Assembly: GCA_963589425.1 (NCBI GenBank)
Contig: CAVAKZ010000008.1
Coordinates: forward strand, 1-64,000
Length of the DNA: 64,000 bases
Reading direction: 5' to 3'
Source of the DNA: CAKRJP01 sp963589425
Lineage (GTDB): Bacteria; Bacillota; Clostridia; Lachnospirales; Lachnospiraceae
Shown here: positions 40,006 through 49,488 of the stretch, piece by piece
Position numbering within the stretch: the stretch's first letter is position 1
How the letters are laid out: every line of letters begins with the position of its first letter
Made by a program: the position numbers and the translations under genes
The notes under the pieces: model-generated
The model's database searches: none
What the model was told of the DNA's origin: nothing
Seen by the model: the letters and a program-made list of their open reading frames with translations, nothing else

Positions 40006-43000
40006 ATGAAGAATTTAACAACAAAATTAACAGTAGCAAGCTTAACAGCTGCTTCAGTGGTGGCAGCAGCTCCAAATACGGTAGTTTATGCTGCTGAAAA
40101 TGACGAAAATGTAGAGATCAGCAACCAAAGTCAGGCTCCTTCAAACCTAGAAGAAGCCAAGACTCAGTATGACCAGGCCCAGGCTGAGGAAGCTTTAGAT
40201 GCAAAAGCAGAGAATGAGGATGGAGAGACATACTTCCAAGCAGAGGCCCAGGAAAGTGATGCTGAGACTGGGCTTACACAGGCAGAGGATAAAGTAAACA
40301 GTGCCAAACAAGAAGCAAGGGATGCTTTTGACCAGGCAAAGACTGATGCAAATACTAAAGTGGAAAGTGCCGAAAAAGACCAGGCAGAAGCTGAAGCAGA
40401 AAAGAGTACTGCAGAGGAAAATAAAAATTCTGCGGAAGGGGCATATGATACGGCAGTTAAAGCAGAGGCTGAAGCAGAAAAGAATTTATCTGAAGCAGAA
40501 AAGAATACATCAGTGACAGAAGCAGATGTTTCAGCTGCTAAGGATGCCTTGGATGAGGCCACGGAAGATGTGACTAAGGCACAAACAGAAAAGGATAAGG
40601 CCGACCAGGCATTGACAGAAGCCGTAAATGAAGAAAAAACAAGTGCAGATGCTGTAAGCGTTGCCAGAGTGCAGTAAAAGTGGCAGAAGCTGCTAAAGAA
40701 GCTGCAGAAAAAGATTTAAAGACTAAAACAGGGGCCTATGAAACTGCAAAAGCTGCATATGATGAAGCTTGCAAGGATTTAGAAAAAGATTCTCCGGAGT
40801 ATAAACAGGCAAAAGAAAAACTTGCTAATGCAGAAACGGCTTATGAGAATGCAAAGGATGCAGAGTCTACAGCAAAGACTGCAAAAGAAACCGCACAGAA
40901 GGAAGTAGATGCTGCAAAAGATGAGCAGGCTACTGCAGAGCAGGAAGTTAGCGAAGCACAAAAAGCAGTAACTAGTGCTCTGGCTGAATACAATTCAGCA
41001 AAGAAACTGGCAGATGAAGCTGAAAGCAAGATATCTGCCGGAAGCTATGCATTTTTTGAGGCCATGGGCTAAAAGGATGCTCTTGATGCCCTGAACAACT
41101 GTACATATAAGCAATATAATGTAAAAGGAAATGCAGATGATGCTACATCCTTAGAGAATATGAAAAATTCTCTGCAGTATATTAAAGAATACCTGGAATT
41201 AAGAGCAAAAGAAGGGCTCTCCACAGATATAAAAGTTTCAGACCTCATGATGGCATATGCACAAAGTGACGTAAATGCCTGCGTTCCCCTTGGATATAAT
41301 CATCCAGATCAGTTTGAGATAGGAGAAAATCTTGCATGGGGATATCCGGATCCTTTTGCTGGATGGTACACACAGGAGAAGGCAAACTATGAGTCAGGTA
41401 GTGGAGAGACGGGACATTATAAGAATATTATTAATAATAGCTATAAAGTCACTGGGTTTGCCTTAAGTACAAATGATAATCAGTATTGGACAAAAGTTAC
41501 ACACGGCCAGGTTTTTGCCATCCAATCTTCTGGAACTGCCTATTCTTTTACGGATTATGAGAAGCGTTTTATGGACTACTATAATGGTCTTAAGAATGCA
41601 AGTAATACTACTGAAGAAAAGAAAAAAGCCTACGAAAAAGCCCAGGAAGACCTTGCTGCAGCTGATACCACTTTGGCGAATAAGAAAGCTGCAGTAACTA
41701 CAGCCAACAATAACTTGACAACAAAGAATGCTACCTTATTACAGACAAGCTCCGCATATGAAACTGCAAAGAATAAAACAAAAGCTGCCGAGGCTACAGC
41801 TAAGGACAAGGCAGATAAAAAAGATAGCCAAAATAAAGCTTATGAGGCAGCTCAAAAAGCGGAGGAGACAGCAAAAAATACAGTAAGTGATAAGGAAAAA
41901 ATAGTTACTGAAAAACAGAACCTCCTTAAGACAGCCAAAGAGGATCTGGAAACTGCCAAAGCTTTTGTTTCTACAAAACAGGATGCAGTAGACCAGGCTC
42001 AGGCTGCTGTTAATAGGCTGACGGATTCTCCGGACTCTGTTATGAGTATTGAGGCAGCGACTGCTGAACTTAAGGCTGCCAATGATAATCTTACAACTGC
42101 TAAGAATAACGTAAAAACAAAAGAAGAGGCCCTAACAGATGCTAAAGATAAGCTTGCCGACGCCAAGGAAGATCTAGAAAAAGCCAAGGATAATGTTACT
42201 ACTAAACAAGCAGAAGTGACTCGTATTGAAGAGGAGCAGGCAGCCTCCTTGTCTGCCCTTGAAAAAGCTAAAGATGCTGCACAAGAAGCGATGAATGCTG
42301 CACAAGAGACCCTTAATAGGGCCAAGACAGACCTTCTCAATGCGACTAATGCACTTGCCAATGCCACTAAAGACCTTAAGGCCGCAAAAGACAAGGTGAC
42401 AGAAGCTACTACAAGTGCAGAAGAAAAAGCAAGCCTCTTAGAGGAGAAGACAGCAGCAAAAGAAAAGGCAGAGTCAAATTATAATGACCTGCTAGCAAAG
42501 ATCACGCCTCTTAGGGATGCTAAGAATTCTTTAAAAGAAGCGCAAAATGGCCTTTCTATGGCAAAACAGGCTCTTGACAATGCGGTGAACGCCCTTGCCG
42601 ATGCAATGGAGAAGTTGGCTCAAAAGGAAGAGGCCCTTGCCGCTGCAAAGGATTATGCAGCTAGAGCAAATGCTTTGTCTTATGAAGATGCTGCAAAGAT
42701 TAGCGATAATGATTTTGCCTACTTAAATGATAAGCTTTCCGCTTATTTAGCAGCTAAAGATTCCAGAGATCTTGCAAAGGAAATCCTGGAACAAGCAAAA
42801 ACTGCCTTGACTGCTGCTTTTGAAAATTATGAACAAGCAAAAGAGGCTCATTCTAAGTCCAAAACAAATCTTTTGGTCTCTAAGGCACTTTATGATTCTT
42901 TTGCTGCAAAGGAGAAAGTAGAAGAAAAGACAGAAGCGGAAGAAGAGACAAAAGCGGAAGAAGAGACAAAAGCGGAAGAAAAGACAGAAAGAGCAGAAAA

Positions 43001-43229
43001 CAAGAAAACAGAGGATCAGGCAGCAAACACTGCGTCGGCTGCTCAAACTGTAGCAAGTACCAAGGCTTATACCAGCTCAGAGGCAGTGGTTTATACAGTG
43101 GATACTAAGTATTCAGGTGCTGTAAAAACAGGAGATCCTATAAATGCAGGTATTTATATGATTAGTCTTGGGGCAGGAATTTTGGTTTTAAAAAGAACAA
43201 AAAGGAAAACGAAAAAGGTAAAAAGATAA
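40006..43229 (+). pseudogene. Disrupted coiled-coil surface protein with CAP domain
   Basis: A single ancestral gene of about 1070 codons is broken twice. It begins with a signal peptide (residues 1 to about 30, TVVYAAEN cleavage region) and long Ala/Glu/Lys coiled coils. A one-base frameshift near 40655-40668 ends the first frame at 40677; the second frame continues with AVKVAEAAKEAA. An in-frame TAA at 41070-41072 cuts that frame, yet translation beyond it is open and meaningful: a CAP/SCP-like domain (EIGENLAWG, GWYTQEKANY, GETGHYKNI), a second long coiled coil, an Ala/Lys/Glu-rich tandem repeat and a C-terminal sorting-like tail (AVKTGD, hydrophobic stretch, KRTKRKTKK). It was probably a wall-anchored surface protein or adhesin. 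Confidence 0.82.
42928..42990 (+). repeat. 18-base tandem repeat inside the coiled-coil gene
   Basis: Units of the form GACAAAAGCGGAAGAAGA repeat about three times and encode TKAEEE-type hexapeptides. The array is next to the C-terminal anchor region and may vary in copy number. Confidence 0.75.
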
Positions 43230-43474
43230 GAAGAGAACCCCTCTATTGCACAAGCATTAAGCTTCTGATTGCTATTTTTTGAAATATGAATAAAATAATA
43301 GTGAGAAATTGAATGGGGTTAGATTACGATGAAAAAACAAACAACTTTCGTAAGGAAAACCGTAAAAACACCGAAAAGCCTTAAAAACACGGCATTTGTG
43401 ACGTTTAAAGAAAACCGAAATTTCACGTAATTTGTTATAATTTGTTATAGTTTGATGGCAAATTGGTACAAAAA

Positions 43475-43812
43475 GGTACTTATGATTGAGTGCTTACCTT
43501 TGTTTTAATAGAATCTTCTAATGGTGCAAAAGCAAGTGCGATTTTATATAGTCTGGTCGAGACGGCAAAAGCAAATATGGTTAACACCTATAAATACTTT
43601 GATTTGCTACTTACTGAGATTCCAAAGCATATGGATGACAAGGATCTTGGATTCCTCGATGAACTTCTTCCATGGTCAGAAAGAGTCCAGAAAGAATGTC
43701 CTAGTCGATTCAAAAAATCTTAATCTAAAAAATATTCAGTTTTATAAAATCACTTGATCCCCGTAAAAATACGGGGATTTTTATTATTTGGTACTCATGA
43801 TTGAGTGCTTAC
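43475..43812 (+). mobile_element. IS66-family relic with nested right ends
   Basis: 43500-43723 encodes the last roughly 70 residues of an IS66 TnpC transposase (SSNGAKASAILYSLVETAKAN, LDELLPW). Two copies of a 23-base end (43475-43497 and 43790-43812, 22 of 23 identical) lie in the same orientation. Read outward on the minus strand they begin GTAAGCACTC, and GTAA starts are typical of IS66 inverted repeats. The second copy is the true right end and abuts a truncated regulator gene. The first copy is next to the transposase fragment, so an older insertion and a deletion are layered. No left end or complete transposase remains. The 245 bases upstream of it (43230-43474) hold no gene I can support. 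Confidence 0.7.
43757..43783 (+). terminator. Terminator behind the transposase remnant
   Basis: ATCCCCGTA (43757-43765) pairs with TACGGGGAT (43770-43778) over a four-base loop, followed by TTTTATTATT. Confidence 0.8.
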
Positions 43813-44514
43813 TTCCGCCGTGCATCTTAGCTTTGGAGAACACTTCGGATTCTTCTAGAGCCTTTAAAAGTCTTTCGTCTTGCTCTTTACAATATTTTTT
43901 CATCCGCCGCATGTGCCGTTCGAAATAACCTTCTTCAATAAATTTGGCCAGGGCATATTGCTCTAAGCTACTGACAGAGTTGGAGTAAACACTTGCGATT
44001 TTTTTATATTTCTCCATAAGTTCTTTGGGAAGCGATGCTCCGGAGAGGTGTGGATAATCTTTGCTTTGCTATCTTTCAAATCCCCAATTTTAATTCCCTC
44101 ATGGTCCATAGCAATACATTTCCACTGGAGGGAGTAGTCCTCATAGATATGGCGAATTCTCTGATAGCCAGGATTTTCCATGGCATAGAGGGCATCTTCA
44201 GGAAAGATTTTATAAAGCCTTCCAAACAAATATTCCATGCCGGCTCCAATGACTACGCACTCCTCATCCTCATAAACCTTAGCCACAAAATAACCTTTTT
44301 TTTCTTCAGAAAGAATAAAACCTTCTGCCAAAAGTTGTTCATAGGCATTCATAACGGTCCGGACACTGATTTGATTATCTTTGGCAAAAGAACGTTTTGA
44401 GGGATGCTTTGAGCCCTGGATAAGTCGACCATTTAGGATATCATTTTTTTAAGAAGTATAGAGAAATTCATAGAGCGTTTGTTTTTTTCGATTCGCAAAA
44501 TCATAGATTAACAT
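43813..44514 (-). pseudogene. Degraded MocR/PdxR-type regulator
   Basis: On the minus strand from ATG 44514 the N-terminus reads MLIYDFANRKKQTLYEFLY. A frameshift follows at a seven-T tract (44444-44450), then a GntR winged helix (ILNGRLIQGSKHPSKRSFAKD, VRTVMNAYEQLL) and the start of a PLP-aminotransferase-like domain. The aminotransferase core, including the PLP lysine, is missing: sequence jumps from HTSPEHRFP to ELMEKYKKIASVY (about 120 residues absent, with another frameshift near 44020). The C-terminus is cut at HGG by the IS66 end. Function is lost. Confidence 0.85.
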
Positions 44515-44708
44515 AAAAACTACCATTCTTTCTCTTTATTATAAGGGAATAAGGGTAGGTCTTGAAAATGAGGATTTTGTATGTTGGTATTCTTTTTTAT
44601 TATCTGGAATCAGCTTTTAAAAGATGAAAATAATGCTTGTTCTAACGGCTAAAAAAAAGTAAGATGAACATACAGAAAAAAGAGCCAAACCGGAAGGAGA
44701 AAAGACAG

Positions 44709-45629
44709 ATGAAATACCGTTTGCTGACTGGAGAAGGACTGGGAGAGGAACTGACATTTCTGCCTGAAAAGATCCGGGAGAATATAAGAAAAGGAAGAGG
44801 CTGGCTGATAGTTGGCCAAGAAGAAGAAAAGGACAGGATAGGAAGGGATGAAAAGACCGAGGCGGAAGAAGGTAGGATTCTGACTATGGCAGCCTTTCAG
44901 CTGAGAGCGGGAGAGGGAGGCTGCATGGAGCTAGCCTATATCTATACCTTGCCGGAGGCCAGAGAAGAGGGCTACGCCATGGAGCTCCTTTATGAGGCAG
45001 AGAAGATCCTAAGGGAGTGCGGTGTTAAGAAGATCCTGTGCATGCTGACAGGCAAGCGTCAGGAAATCTTAGATTTTACTCATTTCCTTCTGCTGGCAGG
45101 GTTTGAGCCGGTGATCTTAGATGGGCATATCTATACCTATAATCGTAAAGAACTACTGGAAAGCAAGACCCTAGAGCCCTTTTGTGTCACTGATGGGAAG
45201 GTCTTTTCCCATCTTGATAGGGGACAGATGCGCTACTATGCCAGAGAGCAGGGAGACAAGCTTCCACGGAGATTTAGGGAGGAACTTCTTGGAGACTGCA
45301 ATCCGAAAAAGAGCATCTTTGCCATTGAAAAGGGTAGGCTGAGGGGGTCCATTCTTATGGGAACTCCAAAGAAAGAAAAAGACCGTGCCCAGCTTCTAAA
45401 TGTCTATGTAGATCCAGGTTGGAAGCAAAAACAGCAGATTTTGGCCATGCTGGGGCAGGTCGTTGGGGAGCTTGGGGAGGATACCAAGGGCATCGCCATT
45501 GCCATCGACGATGAGCGGGTCAGGAAGCTTTTGACCTACGTTCTTGGAGAAGCTCAGGAGGATTATTGGGTACAACGTTACGAGAAAAGAATTATACCGA
45601 GGAAAAATATAGAAATCTCTTGGGGATAA
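44709..45629 (+). CDS. GNAT-fold acetyltransferase-like protein
   Basis: This 306-aa protein contains a GNAT-like region in the first half (ELAYIYTLPEAREEGYAMELLYEAEKIL, the usual acetyl-CoA-binding loop followed by a helix) and a second related domain (LLNVYVDPGWKQKQQILAMLGQVV), so it may be a two-GNAT protein. The start at 44709 follows GGAAGGAG nine bases upstream; an earlier ATG at 44664 has no ribosome site. It is 21 bases upstream of the 766-aa protein and probably co-transcribed. The acceptor substrate is unknown; acetylation of the 766-aa protein is possible but speculative. Confidence 0.75.
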   Translation: MKYRLLTGEGLGEELTFLPEKIRENIRKGRGWLIVGQEEEKDRIGRDEKTEAEEGRILTMAAFQLRAGEGGCMELAYIYTLPEAREEGYAMELLYEAEKILRECGVKKILCMLTGKRQEILDFTHFLLLAGFEPVILDGHIYTYNRKELLESKTLEPFCVTDGKVFSHLDRGQMRYYAREQGDKLPRRFREELLGDCNPKKSIFAIEKGRLRGSILMGTPKKEKDRAQLLNVYVDPGWKQKQQILAMLGQVVGELGEDTKGIAIAIDDERVRKLLTYVLGEAQEDYWVQRYEKRIIPRKNIEISWG

Positions 45630-45650
45630 ATAAGAAAAAGGAGGGTTATT

Positions 45651-47951
45651 ATGCCAAGAGGAGGAAATCAGTTACAACAGGAAAGACAGAATCAGAGGCA
45701 GGAGCAGCATCAAAATCTTCAGGATCAGGTACAGAATCCGGTTCAGCAGATGGCACCGCAAAATTTCGGATTTGAAGAGGCAAAATTAAGCGAAGAAGAT
45801 AAGGAAATCATGAGAAAGATCGGTCTGGCGGCTCGTTATCTGAATCATAGTGATGCTCTTCCAAAAATGAAGGCCTTCAATGACTACATGAAGGAGCGAA
45901 GCAGGCAGGACTGGGTGCAGAAAAGTGATGAATTTGCAAAGCTAAGTGCAGACCTTTATCGGAAATATGAGAATGCTTTTTTAAAGAAAGGTACTATGTC
46001 CAATTGGGAAAAACTGGAAGAAGAGGCGGGGAAGGCTCTTCGGGAAGTGCAGCAAAAAGACGAGACTTCCAAGAAAATTCGCCAAAATGCCAACATGATG
46101 GATATGGAGCGAACTATCGATGAGCTGCTGGGAGATCGAAAAGAGAAGTCTGACTCTCCGGCTTATACCAGTGTCTGGGAGGCGGCAGAAGCCTATAAAA
46201 AATTAATTAAGCAGGATCCGGAGGATCGCGAGAAGGATGGTATCAATGATTGGAAGGAACAGGTAGATGCCTTAAAGAACCTCTCAAGTGCATTGCAGGG
46301 CTACGCCAGCCTCCGCTATAAGAAACGATATGGCACCATCAAGGGAAGGCGCCGCATGGATCGGGTTACCAAGTTGATCGCCCTGACAGGTAGTATATTG
46401 GAGGTGGAGCCTGCTGTAACAGCCCTCCGAGAATCTGAGGAGGAGCGAAAGAACATTAGTTTGGATTTGCAGATCAATTTTGCCAATGATATCGAGACAC
46501 TGGATCGAGAAAACGACAATCAGATGCAAAATCTTTGGGCAGATGTGCTTCTTCCCTATGAGCGAAATGGGGATGAAGAGGTGACTGCAGAGACGAAGGC
46601 TAATTATGAGGACAACTGGGAGACAATCCAGGCCTTCAAGACCCAGGATGATGCCCTCCGTCTTACCATGGTGGCCAAGCTCTATAAGCGACTAAACAAG
46701 TTTGACTTAAGTGAAAAGAGCTATGAAAAAGACAATATCGTAGCCTTCTATAAGAATGCTACGGCAAGCAAAGGCCTTTTTGACTTATACAGGACCATCT
46801 CCAATGTAATTGAGATGGAGATGAATCGTTATAAGAAGCGGAAGATGGATTTGCCTAGAGAGCTGGCCTATATGAGGAGCGTCATGGTATCAGAGAAATA
46901 TTCTTATATTCGAAACGCCAGCAAAAATTACCTGGAGTCCTATGGCTTCAAAGAAAGCGGTGTGGTAGATACTACGATCTATGCAGAAAAAAATGCCGAA
47001 TATCAGAGCACAGCTAAAGAAAGCATGAATCGAGCTAAAACAATGGGGAATCCACTTATCAATGAAGAGATGGAGCGTCAGTTGCAGGCTAGAGTTGATC
47101 AGCTGCACCAGCAGCCGGGCCATCAGGATGCCTTGAGGAGGGAACTGCAAAATCACGATGCCACAGTACGGTTGGATACAAACTCCCAGGCCTATGCAGA
47201 TGATACAGCTCGGCGTATTCGGAAAAAACAGATTGCAGAGCTAGCAACCCAGGAAGATCTGGCTCATAATCATTCGGAGTACTTTTACGAAAGTAAGCTA
47301 AAAGCGGCCGGACGGAAGCCATTTCTGGAAACAGATGCCCGTCGTCTGCGGGATTTGATGTTGGTCTATAAGCGGGGGACAGACGGAGAGATTACACCAG
47401 AGACCCGTCAGAATCATGAAACAAATATGAAGCTTCTGAATCTGTTTTTCAGTGAGGATGCCACAGACCGAATTGCCGGCATTGCCTATATTTATTTGAA
47501 GCTAAAGAGAACTAGATATACCCAGGAGGCAGAACTGACTCCGGGAAATATGCTGAAAAAATATCGTGGAACCCAGCTGTGCTACCCACTGCAGAATGTA
47601 GCCTATAACAGCATAATGGATGCGATCTTTGCAGAGAAACAAAGAACCTCGGATAATGAACTCTTACGTTATATGGATGAACAGACCGGTTCTGAAAATA
47701 TGAGATATATGCGTACGCTTGGAGAATATACCTTCTGTCTGAAAGGATATGATCCAGATGCAAAAGCCTGGCCAAAGAAGATGGAAGAAAAGAAGTTAGC
47801 ATTCTATCAGACCCAGCATGATGCGGTTGAAGAGGAGACTAAGATAAAATTTCAGGAAGAGAAGAATAAAAATAATGGTCAGCCCATCCTGCCAGTAGAA
47901 GAAAAAGAAGAACAGCTTCGGCAACTTTGCCGCAGCAAAGGCCTTATGTAA
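45651..47951 (+). CDS. Large helical protein of unknown function with internal duplication
   Basis: This 766-aa protein has no signal peptide or membrane segment. The first 40 residues are rich in Gln and Asn. Residues about 281-434 and 559-701 are similar: for example EEVTAETKANYEDNWETI against GEITPETRQNHETNMKLL, then VAKLYKRLNK against IAYIYLKLKR, and RELAYMRSVM against SENMRYMRTL. The rest is predicted helical. I do not recognise the family. The ribosome site AAGGAGG is followed by ATG. It lies behind a GNAT protein. An intracellular scaffold, a secreted effector and a phage-related protein are all possible; none is supported directly. Confidence 0.72.
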   Translation: MPRGGNQLQQERQNQRQEQHQNLQDQVQNPVQQMAPQNFGFEEAKLSEEDKEIMRKIGLAARYLNHSDALPKMKAFNDYMKERSRQDWVQKSDEFAKLSADLYRKYENAFLKKGTMSNWEKLEEEAGKALREVQQKDETSKKIRQNANMMDMERTIDELLGDRKEKSDSPAYTSVWEAAEAYKKLIKQDPEDREKDGINDWKEQVDALKNLSSALQGYASLRYKKRYGTIKGRRRMDRVTKLIALTGSILEVEPAVTALRESEEERKNISLDLQINFANDIETLDRENDNQMQNLWADVLLPYERNGDEEVTAETKANYEDNWETIQAFKTQDDALRLTMVAKLYKRLNKFDLSEKSYEKDNIVAFYKNATASKGLFDLYRTISNVIEMEMNRYKKRKMDLPRELAYMRSVMVSEKYSYIRNASKNYLESYGFKESGVVDTTIYAEKNAEYQSTAKESMNRAKTMGNPLINEEMERQLQARVDQLHQQPGHQDALRRELQNHDATVRLDTNSQAYADDTARRIRKKQIAELATQEDLAHNHSEYFYESKLKAAGRKPFLETDARRLRDLMLVYKRGTDGEITPETRQNHETNMKLLNLFFSEDATDRIAGIAYIYLKLKRTRYTQEAELTPGNMLKKYRGTQLCYPLQNVAYNSIMDAIFAEKQRTSDNELLRYMDEQTGSENMRYMRTLGEYTFCLKGYDPDAKAWPKKMEEKKLAFYQTQHDAVEEETKIKFQEEKNKNNGQPILPVEEKEEQLRQLCRSKGLM

Positions 47952-47994
47952 AAAAGATCATAGGGACTAGGAAAGGGGTTTGAAGGAGGCTAGT

Positions 47995-48051
47995 ATGAAA
48001 AAGGAATCTGCAGATGCTCTTAAGAAAATTATTGATGAGATCGAGCTATAG
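47995..48051 (+). CDS. Possible 18-aa peptide before pucR
   Basis: ATG at 47995 with GAAGGAGG five bases upstream opens an 18-codon frame (MKKESADALKKIIDEIEL). It ends 35 bases before the PucR regulator gene. It could be a translated leader peptide or the trace of a lost gene. Nothing else supports it. Confidence 0.3.
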   Translation: MKKESADALKKIIDEIEL

Positions 48052-48086
48052 GAAACCTTTGAAACAGTAAAGGAAACGGCCAAAAT

Positions 48087-49286
48087 ATGACATGTAAAGA
48101 CATTGTACAAATACCGGAGTTTCGGGATGCCTTGAAACTTAAAGCAGGAGAAGGCGGACTGAAAAACCAGGTGCGCTGGATTTATTTTGCAGATTGTCTG
48201 CAATGTGTGAAGCGTGAATATCGAATGGAAGACTATATCCATGGAGGGGAATTTGTGGTCCTAACCAACGAAAGGGTCACAGCTGACAGCAAGATCCTAA
48301 TGCCCTTAATTTGTCAGATGTGGGAGTATGGGATTTCGGCTTTGGGAATTAATGAGGGTCAGATTCCGGAGGAACTTTTAAATTATTGCAAGGACAAGGA
48401 CTTGCCCTTATTCGAGCTTCCGGAAAGCTTTCCCTTAATTGATCTGTCCCAGATCATGTGCAGGAGACTGGTGCTGGAGGAGAATGACCGGAACGGAGTG
48501 GAACAGCTTTTTGCGTCTATGCTGGATGCGGAGCACATAAGCAGAGACCGGGTTATGGCCCAAGCCAGACGATTGAAGGTGAATCTTGAGGGAAGCTTTT
48601 GCGTTGCGGAATTTGCTTTTGAATATAGCAAGGACGGTTTGGGCAAGGATGATTTTCAGGCCCTGGAACAGAGCGTCAGCCGAATTATCAACGGAGAGTT
48701 TTCTTTTTCCATGAACGAGGATATTCTGATTCTGCCCCAGGCAGGATCTTTCCTGACTTTGATTCCGGTTTCTAGATTTTCTGACCAGGAGATTAGGGGG
48801 ATTCTTGGCCGGATTATTGCTAGGGTGGAGCGAGAATTGGACACCAATTTAAAGGTAGGAGTAGGAAATCCTGCGGCATATCTGGATGAGGTGAAACGCA
48901 GCAGAAATGAGGCTTCCTCGGCAATTCGGACAGCCCTAACCACCCATATGACAGGTCGGATCTTCTTTTATAAAGATCAGGGAATTTATACTCTGATTTC
49001 CCATGTGGATGATAATCGGATTCTAGATGCCTATGTGAAAGCCCGGCTTGGAAATTTACTGCGGTATGATGAATTAAATGGGGGAAACCTATGTGAGACC
49101 TTGGAGAATTATTTGTCCCATAACTGCAATTCCAAACGGACGGCAGAGGATATGTTTATTCACAGAAATACCTTGAATTACCGTATGAAAAAGATCGGGG
49201 AGATCTTAGATTGTGACCTAGAAAATCTGGATCAATGCCTGGCTCTTAAGCTGGCATTTTCCATCATGAAATACCGTGATCCATAG
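48087..49286 (+). CDS. PucR-family transcriptional regulator
   Basis: This 399-aa protein has an N-terminal PucR ligand domain (residues about 3-125), a middle GGDEF-like segment (VGVGNPAAYLDEVKRSRNEASSA) and a C-terminal HTH_30-type helix-turn-helix (NSKRTAEDMFIHRNTLNYRMKKI). PucR proteins control purine, amino-acid or GABA catabolism. It precedes a GABA-type aminotransferase operon in the same direction, and a palindrome lies five bases after its stop codon. It is the likely activator of the downstream genes; the inducer may be GABA. Confidence 0.88.
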   Translation: MTCKDIVQIPEFRDALKLKAGEGGLKNQVRWIYFADCLQCVKREYRMEDYIHGGEFVVLTNERVTADSKILMPLICQMWEYGISALGINEGQIPEELLNYCKDKDLPLFELPESFPLIDLSQIMCRRLVLEENDRNGVEQLFASMLDAEHISRDRVMAQARRLKVNLEGSFCVAEFAFEYSKDGLGKDDFQALEQSVSRIINGEFSFSMNEDILILPQAGSFLTLIPVSRFSDQEIRGILGRIIARVERELDTNLKVGVGNPAAYLDEVKRSRNEASSAIRTALTTHMTGRIFFYKDQGIYTLISHVDDNRILDAYVKARLGNLLRYDELNGGNLCETLENYLSHNCNSKRTAEDMFIHRNTLNYRMKKIGEILDCDLENLDQCLALKLAFSIMKYRDP

Positions 49287-49290
49287 GGAC

Positions 49291-49307
49291 TTGTGCACGG
49301 TGCACAA
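49291..49307 (+). promoter_or_regulatory. Palindromic operator candidate for PucR
   Basis: TTGTGCACGGTGCACAA is a perfect 17-base inverted repeat about 22 bases upstream of a -35 box. Position and symmetry fit an activator site for the adjacent PucR protein. Confidence 0.62.
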
Positions 49308-49328
49308 AAAAATAGGGCTTTTGGCACA

Positions 49329-49356
49329 TTGATTTTGAGAGACAGGGTGTTATAAT
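49329..49356 (+). promoter_or_regulatory. Promoter of the GABA operon
   Basis: TTGATT (49329-49334) and TATAAT (49351-49356) are 16 bases apart. A leader with two hairpins of about 130 bases follows before the aminotransferase gene. Confidence 0.6.
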
Positions 49357-49398
49357 CTAGCTAAATCAAAAAACAACAAATCCATAAATAAAGGCAAA

Positions 49399-49442
49399 GG
49401 CGTCAGACAGTAGGTCTGGCGTCTTTTCTTGTTTCAGCTTAA
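49399..49442 (+). promoter_or_regulatory. Attenuator-like hairpin in the GABA operon leader
   Basis: CGTCAGAC (49401-49408) pairs with GTCTGGCG (49414-49421), followed by TCTTTTCTTGTTT. A second palindrome (AAGCGGCTTTAAGCCGGCTT, with AAGCCG/CGGCTT pairing) follows. They may control readthrough, but no known ligand class was recognised. Confidence 0.4.
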
Positions 49443-49488
49443 GCGGCTTTAAGCCGGCTTGGTGGTTAAAAAAAGGAGGATCATTCAC

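Noticed and set aside
40164..40562. Minus-strand open frame opposite the coiled-coil gene
   Set aside because: The Ala/Ser-rich translation is the expected antisense of Ala/Glu/Lys codons in the coiled coil, and there is no start signal.
43330..43431. Small frame starting MKKQTTFVRKTVKTPK before the IS66 relic
   Set aside because: It is short, Lys-rich and lacks a ribosome site and homology. It is probably intergenic sequence or relic DNA.
43475..43812. The 23-base direct repeats as a target-site duplication
   Set aside because: IS66 duplicates about 8 bases and these repeats are too long. Their outward GTAA start fits element ends better, so they were treated as nested right ends.
49320..49338. 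Sigma-54-like TTGGCAC sequence before the GABA operon
   Set aside because: The -12 element does not match (TTTTGA in place of TTGC), PucR proteins are not sigma-54 activators, and a good TATAAT box lies 13 bases downstream.
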